Below, piece after piece: positions 38,401-46,560 of a DNA stretch of 64,000 bases; the first letter of the stretch is position 1; each line of letters begins with the position of its first letter. The notes beneath the pieces are model-generated. The model ran no database searches, was not told where the DNA came from, and was given only the letters and a program-made list of their open reading frames with translations. The translations under genes were made by a program, and so were the position numbers. Location of the stretch: IMG/VR virus record IMGVR_UViG_3300037584_005429, positions 19,060-83,059 of that record. One strand, 5' to 3'. Source of the DNA: a virus.

Positions 38401-40388
38401 TTAGTTAAAGCTCTATAACAATTTCCATCTGGACCATATATAAACTCTCCTGTATTAAATGTTTGGGTGTTATCCCATTGTCCCGCTACACCAATACCAC
38501 CCATAGGTGAATAAGCGTTGAATGGACTATATGGGTCAGCACATGGTAGTGCACTACCTGTAGGACAAGTTACACAGTCTGGTGTACAGGCTTCCCAAAC
38601 ATGTACATCTGTACCCCCAGTAGGGTTAAGATAAACTCCTTGGTATAACTGATGTGGTAGTATTCCAGCAAATGGACTATTACCGCCCACATTACTTGTT
38701 TGTACTATATCTGTTACTGCTATATAACAACAACAAGATTGTGGTGTAACATCATAAACTATATCTCCTTTAACATAATCTACAAATGGTGACCAATTAG
38801 GTGGATTAGCAGGTGCATTAGCTGTTATAGTTTCTACAGTTAAAGTAACTCTGTCAATATATTCATCTTTTGTTAAACAAAATTCACAAGTTTCTTCAGG
38901 GCACTCAAAACAATCTTCACCACCAAAAGCTAAAGAATTTAAACCACAACTAGTAGCTACGAAAATAGTTATTCCATTTCTAAAATCGTAAAAATCTATT
39001 GGTGTTTGTCCATTAGCTGAAGATATCGTGTATCCCGTATATTGTACATTTGCCGCAAATATGTTTCCAACCATACCTGCTGTTATAGTATTTGTTAGTG
39101 GGTCAACAACATCACCACCAACTGGTACTATAGTAAATAATTCAAAACCATCAGGTAAAAATCCTGGTGCTAAAGTAGATGGTGCATTACTATAACTTGC
39201 AAATATACCTACTGTACTTTCTGTTATACCAGTAACTTCAAAACATGGAGTTATATTAGTACCACTATATTCGTTTATATTAGTACCGGAATCCAATGGA
39301 TAGTAATTAGGTGTTCCTATGGTCCCATAAGTACCGTGATACGCGGTTGATGTAAATAATGGTGGTGGAAACACAGAAGGTGTTGGGTTAGGTCCACTTA
39401 CATTTACTTGATATGGATTACCTCCTGGTGTACTAGGTGATAAAGGACCACCCATACCCGCACCAGTAGGTGGGGCTGTAGAGAAGGGTTGAGATAATAT
39501 TTGTGTATACGTTAGATTAGGTACTGTTATTATTTGACTAACTGAAGTTGGTCCCCATGGACCATTATGTGTTATACTAATACTGTACTGTGAAGGATTC
39601 ACATATTCGTATTCACTAGTTAGAGAAGGATATTGTAAATCTTCACAACATGGATAGCCGTTTGCATTGAAGGGAACGGAACAGTCACATTCTCCCCAAT
39701 CAATTCTATATGATGATTTTTGAAATTCTTTATACGAACCAAAATCTGTTGTGTTATACACCTGTATTTTCATCCCATTACCTGTTGTATTAGCTGTAAA
39801 ATTAAAATTAGAAAATACTTGTTGTTGGTCTATTCTTCCGTCCCAAATACTATAATGTCCTATATCGTTATAATCTTGTGTTAAAGTTACTGGAAGTTTA
39901 TATAAAATACTATCTAAGGGGTCTAAACAACTACATATTTCTACACTTTCACCCCAAAACGCATTAATACCTTGTGAGTTTAATGACTGATTTATATTTG
40001 TATTAGTAACGTCATATATTGTAATTAAATCATTATAACTACCAGTATAAAAAGTTGAACCTGAAGTAAGTACTAAACCTTTAAACTGAACATAACTATA
40101 TCCATCTGGGTTGAAGCAATTAGTTGGGTTTGGACTTAACGGTTGGTCCCATAGAATTACACACGGATTAGTCGGTGAACAATCTTTTAATTCGGTTGGA
40201 AAACTAGACATAACACTACTATCTATAGCATTCATTATTTGAGAACCTGTTGAGTTGTACATGGTTATCCCAGAACAATTTGTACTAAGGTTTATTGGAT
40301 AAAAATTTGTTCCTCCAGTACATGGCATTGTCCAAGTACTTCCAGTATCTGGGGTACTTCTTCTTATTGTAAACTTTTGTATATCCAT
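32451..40388 (-). CDS. Giant cysteine-rich adhesin with CBM5/12-like modules
   Basis: This is a 2645-residue protein with an exceptional number of cysteines. After an N-terminal region of about 500 residues with few cysteines come two interleaved repeat types. Type A, six copies near residues 530-602, 637-684, 1154-1222, 1698-1782, 2390-2470 and 2507-2610, has the plan W-x-P/S..Y..G/N-D-x-V....C-C-Y.....W-x-x-C. This matches CBM5/12 (ChtBD3) carbohydrate-binding modules with added cysteines. Type B, roughly fifteen copies, is an aromatic-x-C...C-x-C-[IV]...G-x-Y-[TA]-[ST]..dC..xC unit of 35-60 residues. The protein ends in a Ser-rich tail. It is probably a disulfide-stiffened glycan-binding tail fibre. 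It begins 1 bp after the 287-aa gene. Confidence 0.75.
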   Translation of the reverse strand: MDIQKFTIRRSTPDTGSTWTMPCTGGTNFYPINLSTNCSGITMYNSTGSQIMNAIDSSVMSSFPTELKDCSPTNPCVILWDQPLSPNPTNCFNPDGYSYVQFKGLVLTSGSTFYTGSYNDLITIYDVTNTNINQSLNSQGINAFWGESVEICSCLDPLDSILYKLPVTLTQDYNDIGHYSIWDGRIDQQQVFSNFNFTANTTGNGMKIQVYNTTDFGSYKEFQKSSYRIDWGECDCSVPFNANGYPCCEDLQYPSLTSEYEYVNPSQYSISITHNGPWGPTSVSQIITVPNLTYTQILSQPFSTAPPTGAGMGGPLSPSTPGGNPYQVNVSGPNPTPSVFPPPLFTSTAYHGTYGTIGTPNYYPLDSGTNINEYSGTNITPCFEVTGITESTVGIFASYSNAPSTLAPGFLPDGFELFTIVPVGGDVVDPLTNTITAGMVGNIFAANVQYTGYTISSANGQTPIDFYDFRNGITIFVATSCGLNSLAFGGEDCFECPEETCEFCLTKDEYIDRVTLTVETITANAPANPPNWSPFVDYVKGDIVYDVTPQSCCCYIAVTDIVQTSNVGGNSPFAGILPHQLYQGVYLNPTGGTDVHVWEACTPDCVTCPTGSALPCADPYSPFNAYSPMGGIGVAGQWDNTQTFNTGEFIYGPDGNCYRALTNVPAGIVPTATTNVSYWDYVGCVSWVCPPDLNNPGPYVCELISGSTPNSFTFYAGPGGCLTEYNNGNCPVDDRWHCPNQYNCDQPGCIQIDYTHPAYSAATYPFSVTFSSMTDCEDWCNPIAWSCTTPTSTPCCSEVSCAALPDADYYDIMTNYILANPQITANNNQLFLDPFYTLNDCENGVPGQGISACCDFTAWEYFCDQGCVQIVGGTYATSGDCASDPNNNNGIPGPCAWLCYDPWVQPCSGGTGFPGSSTCIPCFTPGCGPYTTSAQCCTYCVPPLTSCWVCLSGDATPCQQLSPCPTPLPAWEATWAINPANVPLSGFGANPNPIDPGLLALYPNGSYATAQLCDDNCPTDGGHDCLVNLTDGSSYGNCQNYSNPATLPSGWGWSPGGPYDSFSACCMATGCCDIECDEDSQIFNPASGQYDPSWPYWPCVYISVVGANPPCSPLGPIYCNFTQCTTDNPTGCVPDEVTCECACDPFTGGIGVDQGEWDSVYNAYELYDYVSWQLGSPDVCCYYCDTPIYSNPYPGGFYDCNYFIPGGPDAPNGTPNTWISCGSTPSGATAGIGFGCDPCQQVSGDTYSCDFFNGCTLNVVPCNYVFGQEAANNCYTASTCMDHCKAGCFCDDNGTPADPTDDFTDCVMLQDVINGVTTNTSSWYGFISVFQCQQGILAPPPNNLDCCSGATSKFHCDDTEWCSSLSPCVAPDGCGCIEVFPGDPLYPSAAYTTLADCQENCKWACDASSTGGQCQFVGSNPLGLFPEHTSAFDCWANTNNCNCTAPSVYFCDTNPGQSATTTNCFPETTIQGWITTPPFPGWTQNQVFGQQGNATPYPAGATGFASLSDCQAACRFCCDTTVSCLCDLNPYNFSCAISIGDCISLQAQYPCCPQSTEYCCHATDGCISFVGTMPSDCVHGPFSNPADCQDECNFVCGECKPDLGAIAQPDPCHCSLITIPFLTANPPYLGCTAYNTMSACTTNSYPLGGVGSDNTTCCPCNDCLTAGNVTFPVIDASGNWSLSSVNIPTPIVGSTISAPTWTPGVMYNIADVVTHCDSANTCCCYVMVYDQYDPALHSGMNPSQWYNEYSNFLAANVPNTFPGGQTNGGYPMWVPCDTSCPTTAATTMFECIEGGNLTNSCVTAGNYFLTNADAISVGTTLPMASMSFYMMWIAANPAYHNVPFTGIKVEGNGVVGICITPNGPGTSWRSVGLALGGCPNDAAVDAAIGGGIITTSYADWVAQSTAVGVPGVSLGNSHQQNSTAWQTHCGASNTEGGQNWGGTMGGYNYCCPEYCNCTIAPCYCQPCVTGPNCIYNDLFTCNIAANANPCCQPPTTGYYVCNTGNPDPGTGICPCIWDANATVGYNTLASCTADTTTCCYIPETWSCKGDNTVSSAWTGWNIGVGSNLPYVNQPNGLGLTQSYSNAFTVNPSDASLLLPLGYSNAQVNAIVNAGFYSNAGTALQVLLLKHRAAGYNVNNSTSIPGTNWPAYQTDWVNFVGGTQVDPYGANPGLALTPGCFEETNLNGPGNTYRLKKSKIEFSHPDMMSFTTPSYYHFMWNIAQGCVTPPTWNDLYNPAQGAAGNPAYSPDGFLINLLTVSSKIANDPNTPCNNAPGCSSNSNLCIDVTSSNICRPPCQCAPDPSGIYPSLLDCQQAFNCCEDPTIPDTFDCVNCPGPCNCVDPGNGMGQYTGPTALQDCLADCVDPLLGCDDCDVTLGSLLTGPVNYLGPWSPAALYNINDCVFDPTDGDCCYCCVPAGPSPAGANPYAPESLQSLLFSVSAPARCKDGQPEPSSIVGQNIGGGMWLPCNVDANNDPCVPSVSTECEDCNITLNGYVPPTPVTFPHQSINPAYTSVPFQVGECIYNVDPTNINENCCWCCACELGWDSVLNKCKDPAQPVAPGGTTLQPANLSGSMPPPCQIVGMDPGTGDPNSGQFIVNNGTYHSMWLPCGVNSLNTPCGGANSSSSSSIQPTSSIDPFIQGPN
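32550..38840 (-). repeat. Tandem cysteine micro-repeats interleaved with CBM5/12-like modules
   Basis: Within the giant adhesin gene the coding sequence repeats a disulfide-type unit. Clear examples encode GCIEVFPGDPLYPSAAYTTL then DCQENC, CNCVDPGNGMGQYTG then LQDCLADC, and CCHATDGCISFVGTMPSDC then DCQDEC. CBM-like blocks punctuate the series. The copies are divergent at DNA level, which points to old duplication and not to recent slippage. Confidence 0.6.
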
Positions 40389-40389
40389 C

Positions 40390-41253
40390 CTATGTTGTTA
40401 CGTATTCATAAAATTTTATTGGTCCATTGACCGTCTCACCTAATGGTGACAATACAATTCCCGTAGCTCCAGCTACTGAATTATATGGGTGTATAGTATA
40501 ATTATATTTAGGTGTTGTATTGTATGTTTCTATATTTAAAATTACTTGGTAGTAGAAAAAATCTTCAAAACTGTATTGTCCTTGTATTGGTGTCGGTTCT
40601 TGATTTAACATTCTCATTACAGTACCAGTTCTAGCATTAAAAAATTTACATGTCATGTAAAATGTGTTAGCTGTAAATAAGTCTCTATCTTTTAACCATT
40701 GTAAATAATAATTTTCATTTGCACCTTCTGGTGCTGAAGCGGCAGAAAAAGCTGGTGTATATACATCATACAATGGTAGATTTATACCTTGACTTTTTTG
40801 TCTCCAATACTCTTCAGGGTCTTCAGCTAAAATTACGGGTACTGTTTGTTTTCTACAGTTATTAGTAGGCATTATTGTTGAGAAGAGTAGTTTTTGTTCT
40901 TCTCTTACTGGTACATCGAAAAAATCAAATTTAAAAAAACTTTTAGTAAATGATTGTGAATTTCTAGCCAGCTCTCCATTAGTATAACCTAATATATTAA
41001 AATCATTGACATAAGTAGTATTTAAACTATCCCAAAATTCAAACTCGTAATATATTTCAAAGTTGGGTGGGTAGTTAGGTGTATATCTAGTAGTTTCATA
41101 ATCTTGTATAAAATTTATATTACTTTGTAATTCAATTTCATCATACATTTCTAAAAGTTGTTCTCTACCAACTTCATCAAATATTTGACCTAAAGGTACA
41201 ACTACTTTCTTATCTTCCGAAGAAGCTTTTATTTGTATTCTATTCACAGACAT
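40390..41253 (-). CDS. Probable baseplate/tail protein, unknown
   Basis: This 287-residue protein (MSVNRIQIKASSEDKKVVVP...) has no family motif that I recognise. It is mostly beta with aromatic-rich blocks (YYEFEFWDSLNTTYVNDFN; YSFEDFFYYQVILNIETYN). It overlaps the 605-aa gene by 14 bp and is 1 bp before the giant adhesin gene. That invites the idea that it is the adhesin's socket or adaptor, but the evidence is positional only. Confidence 0.55.
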   Translation of the reverse strand: MSVNRIQIKASSEDKKVVVPLGQIFDEVGREQLLEMYDEIELQSNINFIQDYETTRYTPNYPPNFEIYYEFEFWDSLNTTYVNDFNILGYTNGELARNSQSFTKSFFKFDFFDVPVREEQKLLFSTIMPTNNCRKQTVPVILAEDPEEYWRQKSQGINLPLYDVYTPAFSAASAPEGANENYYLQWLKDRDLFTANTFYMTCKFFNARTGTVMRMLNQEPTPIQGQYSFEDFFYYQVILNIETYNTTPKYNYTIHPYNSVAGATGIVLSPLGETVNGPIKFYEYVTT

Positions 41254-43057
41254 CTACAAATTCTGAAACTACATTTATGCTACTAGAGCTATAACCAAAC
41301 ATTACAGGTTCTATTTTAAATTCTGTATTTAAATAAGGGTAATGTGCGTCATTTAAAAACGGATAACTAACACCATTATCCCCATCTTCAAAAAAATCTA
41401 TAGGCAAGATAGGTCTCCACCTAAAGGTACCTTCTGATAAAGAATAAGTAGCGTATGGGGGTGTTGTAAATAGACTATCTTCATAACTTATAGTTGTGGA
41501 TAATTTACGTATTGGTATTCTATGGTGTGGTTGATAGTTATATATTGATTTTACATATTGACTAGGTATAGAGGTATTGGGGTATCCCGCAAATTCATAC
41601 ATAGCATCTCTATTAAATTTTAAAGAGTGTTTGATTTCTGAAATTACTCTTTCTTTTAACTCAAAGGCATTGTATTCAACAAAAGCACCTCTATAGGTAG
41701 TACCACTTAAAGGTAGTGGGTCTAAACCATTAGTATTATTTTGAAATAGGTTTGTGGGGTTTGTATTATTATCGACAAATGGGTCTATGAATCCATTATG
41801 TCTAAAGTTCCACTCCCACCCATATCCAGTTGGTGAGTTAGCGGGAGCCTCATAATGCCACATTAAGTTTCTATTTGTTTGAAAAATTGTTAGATATAAT
41901 TCTGTCAAAGGTCTATTAAGGTTATCAGAAAATTCTTCCACGTCTATATCAAGATTTATATTCCATAAAAAAGATTTAAAATCTTCTATAATTGCTGTTT
42001 TATCACCGTAACCATCAGGAGTTCTTCTAGATTTATAAACTCTACCTTTTTTATTATATATTCCATTTTCAAATCCAGTTCTATCTAATGTATAATCGGA
42101 TGAATTAGTTATCAATTTATGAATATGGGTACAATAAGTAGAACGTGTCTCATTAATATTATCTAAATTTATTATACGTTTTATAACACAAAAGGAATTT
42201 GTTGGTACGGCTGCTGGGTCTATACCTTTAGTGTATATGTTTAGGACATAACTTTCTGAATTTGCAAATTCATTACCTAGAAAATCTACCTTGAATATGT
42301 TTTGATTAACTGTATTTGATACATTATTTATATCGGAAGTAATTGGTACGGTTGGTACTAGGTTTGCTCCACCAAAACTATTAATAGACACACTACTTTG
42401 TAATTCTACAAATTCACCTGAAGATATTCCGTGAGGAGATGCTGTTGTTATTCTTATAGTTTCTTTTCCATCTGTCGTTACTACTTGTATACGAGCTGGT
42501 ATACCATCCCCACTATTAAAATTAATACCATCTGTACCATCACCCATACTAAATGACATAGTTTGTCCTGTATCACAACCTGAAATATAAGATATGTAAG
42601 CTACCCAATTATCTTGGTAGGAATCTAAACTACTAAATTGTGAAGCTGTTGTTATCCCATATCTATATGGTGGCATAAAAGTAAATAAATCTGATGGTGG
42701 TAAACCAACACATGGTGGTCCTGTCCAATAACCTAAACCTGGACTTGCAATCGCGGGGTCTGGACAACCGATATAATCCGGTGTAAAATACATGTATTCC
42801 AAAACTCTACTATCGTTAGTTACCCCAGTTATCTGATTACTATATAATATATCTATTTTACCATAAGGTCTATATGTTGTGGAGTATTCTCTTTCAAAAT
42901 CAAATTGGTCTCTTAGGTTAAGAACTAAATTTCTATCACCCTCTATCATAGCACGTTGTTCTGCTGTTAAAAAAGGTTGTAAACTAATATCTTTATTTTG
43001 AGCTCCCGCAAATCTAGATTCACCCCTAACAATTCTTATATTTTTTTTATTACTCAT
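41240..43057 (-). CDS. Probable baseplate/tail protein, unknown
   Basis: This is a 605-residue protein. A basic N terminus (MSNKKNIRIVRGESRFAGAQ) is followed by a region of mixed beta structure with a YRPYGKIDILYSNQITGV block. It has a possible adhesion-type segment near residues 190-230 (RIQVVTTDGKETIRITTASP then HGISSGEFVELQ), of the kind seen in phage fibre domains. No catalytic motif is visible. The start shares one base with the end of the 1133-aa gene (TAATG), so the two are translationally coupled. The order after gp6 would fit T4 gp7/gp8 positions, but no sequence similarity to those is evident. Confidence 0.57.
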   Translation of the reverse strand: MSNKKNIRIVRGESRFAGAQNKDISLQPFLTAEQRAMIEGDRNLVLNLRDQFDFEREYSTTYRPYGKIDILYSNQITGVTNDSRVLEYMYFTPDYIGCPDPAIASPGLGYWTGPPCVGLPPSDLFTFMPPYRYGITTASQFSSLDSYQDNWVAYISYISGCDTGQTMSFSMGDGTDGINFNSGDGIPARIQVVTTDGKETIRITTASPHGISSGEFVELQSSVSINSFGGANLVPTVPITSDINNVSNTVNQNIFKVDFLGNEFANSESYVLNIYTKGIDPAAVPTNSFCVIKRIINLDNINETRSTYCTHIHKLITNSSDYTLDRTGFENGIYNKKGRVYKSRRTPDGYGDKTAIIEDFKSFLWNINLDIDVEEFSDNLNRPLTELYLTIFQTNRNLMWHYEAPANSPTGYGWEWNFRHNGFIDPFVDNNTNPTNLFQNNTNGLDPLPLSGTTYRGAFVEYNAFELKERVISEIKHSLKFNRDAMYEFAGYPNTSIPSQYVKSIYNYQPHHRIPIRKLSTTISYEDSLFTTPPYATYSLSEGTFRWRPILPIDFFEDGDNGVSYPFLNDAHYPYLNTEFKIEPVMFGYSSSSINVVSEFVDVCE

Positions 43058-46000
43058 TATATTACACTATCTGCTAGTTCTTCATCAACATATAATCTAA
43101 TGAATTTATTATAAGCTGTTTCTCCTGGTCTTAAACCAAAATAATAAAATAATGGTTGAGAAAATAACATAGATGGACCTGTATTTTGTGTCATTGGTGG
43201 ATACGCGTCTCCTGGAGTACCTGGTTGTGGAAAACTATTTAGTAAACCTACATTAGCTTGATAGTCACCAGAATTTATAGTTGGTGGATTACCTGATGGA
43301 ACTGTCCAATCATCTCCTTGTGATTGGTATGGTCCTGTAGTAAACTGCCAATCATTGTTTTCGTTACCAAAACCACCAGAACCATCAACTCTCCAAGTAT
43401 AAAAAGGTATTACTTGTGAACTACCAGATAAATCATAAGCTAAACAATCTATTAAATCTGCTCCAGTCATAATTGTTGGTGTGGATGCTGTAAATAAATG
43501 TGGTCTCCACTGTATATCGTATGCTGGATTTACATTAACAGCATAATCAACATAAGTACCACTATTAGCGTAACTGTTTGGTGTTGGGTATTCTATATCT
43601 TCTATGATTTGTCCTCCTGGAGGTGGTGCTCCTGGTGGAACAGTACAATCACAATTAGTGGTTGTGGTATTAGTTTCATAACCAAATACACCTAACATAC
43701 AATTTTGCATTAAAGCTTGTGCCATATCACCCCCTATTTCATCTTCTGGTCTAGCAAACAAATCACCTAAATTCATATTAGGTTCAGAAGCTTTAAGATT
43801 ATAAGCATCAGAAACTAAATCTGTTATATCTTGAAACGTTGTACTGCCTATTTGGTCGGTTACTGAACATTCTTGAGCAAATTCTTCGTCTAAACATATT
43901 TGTTGAATGCATTGATTTCTTGAACCCATATCAACTATGGTAGTTGGGAAATATAAGTGTCTATCCATATCACCTTCCGAATGATTATTAGAACTATTGT
44001 TACCTCCTCTAACACCATCTGTATCACCTATAAAACTACCCGTAGTAGATGTATTCCATCTAAATGGAGAACATCTATAGTAAAAAGTATGGTCGTTAGG
44101 GTGTAAATAAACTACTTTTTTACAATATCTCGTACCTGAAGTATCATAAGTGTCATTAGCCGCGTCATAAGATAATTTAGCTCTAAATTGGAATTGGTAT
44201 AAAAATCCGTTTACCCAAGCGTTTTCCCAAAAATAATTCATTATACCATTACATAACGCGGAAAATACCCTTTCTCTTCTATACCACTCTCTTATTACTA
44301 CTGTATTAGTATTAAATCCAGCACAAGCTACATTCATACAAATTGGTTTAACATAACAACCTCCACCAGCAGCTAAATCATTATCAGCGTCTGTAGAACC
44401 ACCTAACGCGTTTGGTGGTGGGCTAGAAGTTGTCGAATTGTACCCATATGAATCAGGACAACAAACTACATCTCTTTCAACACCAAAAGCATTAGTAGAC
44501 ACCCCACAATCATCATTACTCCAACCATAACCAGATTGTAACACAGCCATGTCTGCGTTTGCGTTTGTTCTACACATACAATCTTCACATTCAGGATATT
44601 TTTTTTGTCTTAATGTGAATAAAATAAATCCTGATGGTATTCCGAAAACAGTACATGCTGGTTGACAGGAACTAGACCAACTTAGTTGGGAACAGATGGT
44701 TGGTGCTGGTGGAAAGTTTAACATACTAGCTAACCAACTCCAAGCATTAATTAAGTTGTAAATAGTACAAACTACTGACATTACAACAGCGACTACAACC
44801 ATTACAATACCAAAAACAGTTGCTATAATACCTATTATTGAGGTTAATGCTAGATATATAGCGTAAGTAAAAAATAAGATGAATTGGTTTAAAAATATAA
44901 TAGCTTTTGCTCTTCTAACCGCACTATTAATTGGAAAAAACATTGCACTGGTAGAACATTGTTGGTCTTGTTCTGGTAATATTTCTTTTATACCTATAAA
45001 TTGTCTTCTACCATTATGTTTTACATGGTCATGAAATTGAGAGTATGTGTATACCCTATTAAATGTCATATCATAGAATACATCTTTCGCTCCTGGTATT
45101 AAATTTGCCTGAGCCCATGGGTGGTAGTCACTATATTCAATAGAAAAACAATACGGGTCATATCTTTTATTATTACCTGCACCATCAACTAAATTTTCAC
45201 CTATTTCAGGCCAATCCCCATTAATATCTGTATGTGGTCCAAATTCCCTAATTTGTGGTACTAGATGTGACCCACGTCTTCTTTGTCTAGCTGTACCAGC
45301 AGATTGTTCTGGTCTAACTCTAAATCTACACCTAGTTCTTGTAGCCACACCTAAGGATGGGTCGTTAGATTTAACTAAATTACCAAACTCATCCGTTATG
45401 ACATGGTCTAAATTCATAGGCATGTGAACTAAGAAAGAACCCGTTTCGTCTATAACCCTTCCACCATTTTCAAAATAAAATCTTTCTAATACCGGTACTT
45501 GACCCCCACCTGTACCAGAACCATCATAAGGCCAAGGAGGAAAAGCTGTTACGTCTTCTTTAAAAAAGGGACTATATCTAACACAATCTATTATACCTGG
45601 TTGAGTGGCTAAACTGCACAGTTCTCCCATATGTTTTTTAGGTCTACACCTTTTATTTACCGAATCTTTGTCTGTATCTGTAGCAGTACTACCCATAAAG
45701 ACAGCTGTTGGTTGTATTTTAACACCTGAGTTAGCTAAATCAAAATCTACTCTAGTTATTGATGCGTTACAAAATTCTTCATCACCCCAAAATGGCCTTA
45801 CGTCTATAGATTTTTGTTGACCTATAATTTGTGGTAAAGAATCTATCGCAGCGTCATCTCTAAATCTCGTACCATCAAAATCAGAGTCTGGAAATCCTAA
45901 TTGTTTAAAATCTTCAGGTAACATAGAAAAACATCCAATATCACTTAAATCCACATCCATTACTAGAGTTTGGTCACCTACTGGTACCCCATACAGCATA

Positions 46001-46458
46001 AAATCACCTGATTCATTACTTCTTGCTGTAAATTTATAATATTTATCATAAACGTATTCTATTTCTTGTTTTTCTAAAACTTCGTTTATGGTTGGAAATG
46101 TACCAACTGGAATATGACAATCAAAGTTTGGGTCTTTAGATAATAGATTGTATCTTTTTCCTGAACTATCAGTATCAAAAGGTTGTCTAAAGGGATATAA
46201 TTGTCTTATTACTGGATTTTTTTCGTCTTCAGTATCTATCGGTATGAATATTGAAACTTTAGCATTTGGTATTCCGTAACCACCGTTAGAAATAACCCTA
46301 CCTACTACAACACCAAAATCAGCACACATCCTAGTGTAAACTTCATTTTGTGAGAGAGATAAACTTAAAATTTCTAATAAGTCAAAATCTTGGTTTAACT
46401 CAAAACTTACTTTTTGGTCTTTTCCAACTTGTGTTCTTACTCTAATAGATTTAGACAT
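43057..46458 (-). CDS. Large baseplate-region protein with internal membrane segment
   Basis: This is a 1133-residue protein. Residues 35-170 include a carboxypeptidase-regulatory-like beta domain (GRVISNGGYGIPNAKVSIFI and SGDFMLYGVPVGDQTLVMDV). Residues 520-580 are a continuous hydrophobic stretch, enough for two membrane helices (AIYLALTSIIGIIATVFGIV then MVVVAVVMSVVCTI). Directly after that are dense cysteines (CEDCMCRTN). The remainder is beta-rich. The position right after gp6 corresponds to T4 gene 7, but the domain content differs. A hydrophobic segment buried in a virion protein suggests that it is released or inserted into the host envelope during entry. This is inference. Confidence 0.6.
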   Translation of the reverse strand: MSKSIRVRTQVGKDQKVSFELNQDFDLLEILSLSLSQNEVYTRMCADFGVVVGRVISNGGYGIPNAKVSIFIPIDTEDEKNPVIRQLYPFRQPFDTDSSGKRYNLLSKDPNFDCHIPVGTFPTINEVLEKQEIEYVYDKYYKFTARSNESGDFMLYGVPVGDQTLVMDVDLSDIGCFSMLPEDFKQLGFPDSDFDGTRFRDDAAIDSLPQIIGQQKSIDVRPFWGDEEFCNASITRVDFDLANSGVKIQPTAVFMGSTATDTDKDSVNKRCRPKKHMGELCSLATQPGIIDCVRYSPFFKEDVTAFPPWPYDGSGTGGGQVPVLERFYFENGGRVIDETGSFLVHMPMNLDHVITDEFGNLVKSNDPSLGVATRTRCRFRVRPEQSAGTARQRRRGSHLVPQIREFGPHTDINGDWPEIGENLVDGAGNNKRYDPYCFSIEYSDYHPWAQANLIPGAKDVFYDMTFNRVYTYSQFHDHVKHNGRRQFIGIKEILPEQDQQCSTSAMFFPINSAVRRAKAIIFLNQFILFFTYAIYLALTSIIGIIATVFGIVMVVVAVVMSVVCTIYNLINAWSWLASMLNFPPAPTICSQLSWSSSCQPACTVFGIPSGFILFTLRQKKYPECEDCMCRTNANADMAVLQSGYGWSNDDCGVSTNAFGVERDVVCCPDSYGYNSTTSSPPPNALGGSTDADNDLAAGGGCYVKPICMNVACAGFNTNTVVIREWYRRERVFSALCNGIMNYFWENAWVNGFLYQFQFRAKLSYDAANDTYDTSGTRYCKKVVYLHPNDHTFYYRCSPFRWNTSTTGSFIGDTDGVRGGNNSSNNHSEGDMDRHLYFPTTIVDMGSRNQCIQQICLDEEFAQECSVTDQIGSTTFQDITDLVSDAYNLKASEPNMNLGDLFARPEDEIGGDMAQALMQNCMLGVFGYETNTTTTNCDCTVPPGAPPPGGQIIEDIEYPTPNSYANSGTYVDYAVNVNPAYDIQWRPHLFTASTPTIMTGADLIDCLAYDLSGSSQVIPFYTWRVDGSGGFGNENNDWQFTTGPYQSQGDDWTVPSGNPPTINSGDYQANVGLLNSFPQPGTPGDAYPPMTQNTGPSMLFSQPLFYYFGLRPGETAYNKFIRLYVDEELADSVI

Positions 46459-46505
46459 CTTTTACATTATATATTAACCCAAAAAAGGTTTATGGTGTTT
46501 ATAAA

Positions 46506-46512
46506 ATAAATA
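46506..46512 (-). promoter_or_regulatory. TATTTAT element in the gap before the 1133-aa gene
   Basis: The coding strand reads AAC-TATTTAT-TTTATAAAC. It lies 47 nt before the ATG at 46458, further than the other copies, within the second-longest intergenic gap (102 bp). A weak GGTG...CACC stem with TTTAT/ATAAA inside, followed by a T-run, overlaps it, so it could instead be part of a terminator. Confidence 0.22.
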
Positions 46513-46560
46513 GTTCCACCATTAAAATTAAAAGTAAGTTATAGGTCAATATAGTAAAGT

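Noticed and set aside
41240-46458. Naming the 1133-aa and 605-aa proteins gp7 and gp8
   Set aside because: Only the order after gp6 supports it; the carboxypeptidase-regulatory-like and hydrophobic segments are not features I know from T4 gp7, and no motif links the second to gp8.
46459-46560. Intrinsic terminator in the 102-bp gap after gp6
   Set aside because: The GGTG/CACC stem is short and AT-filled, and the T-run begins several bases after it. It is too weak to list as a terminator.
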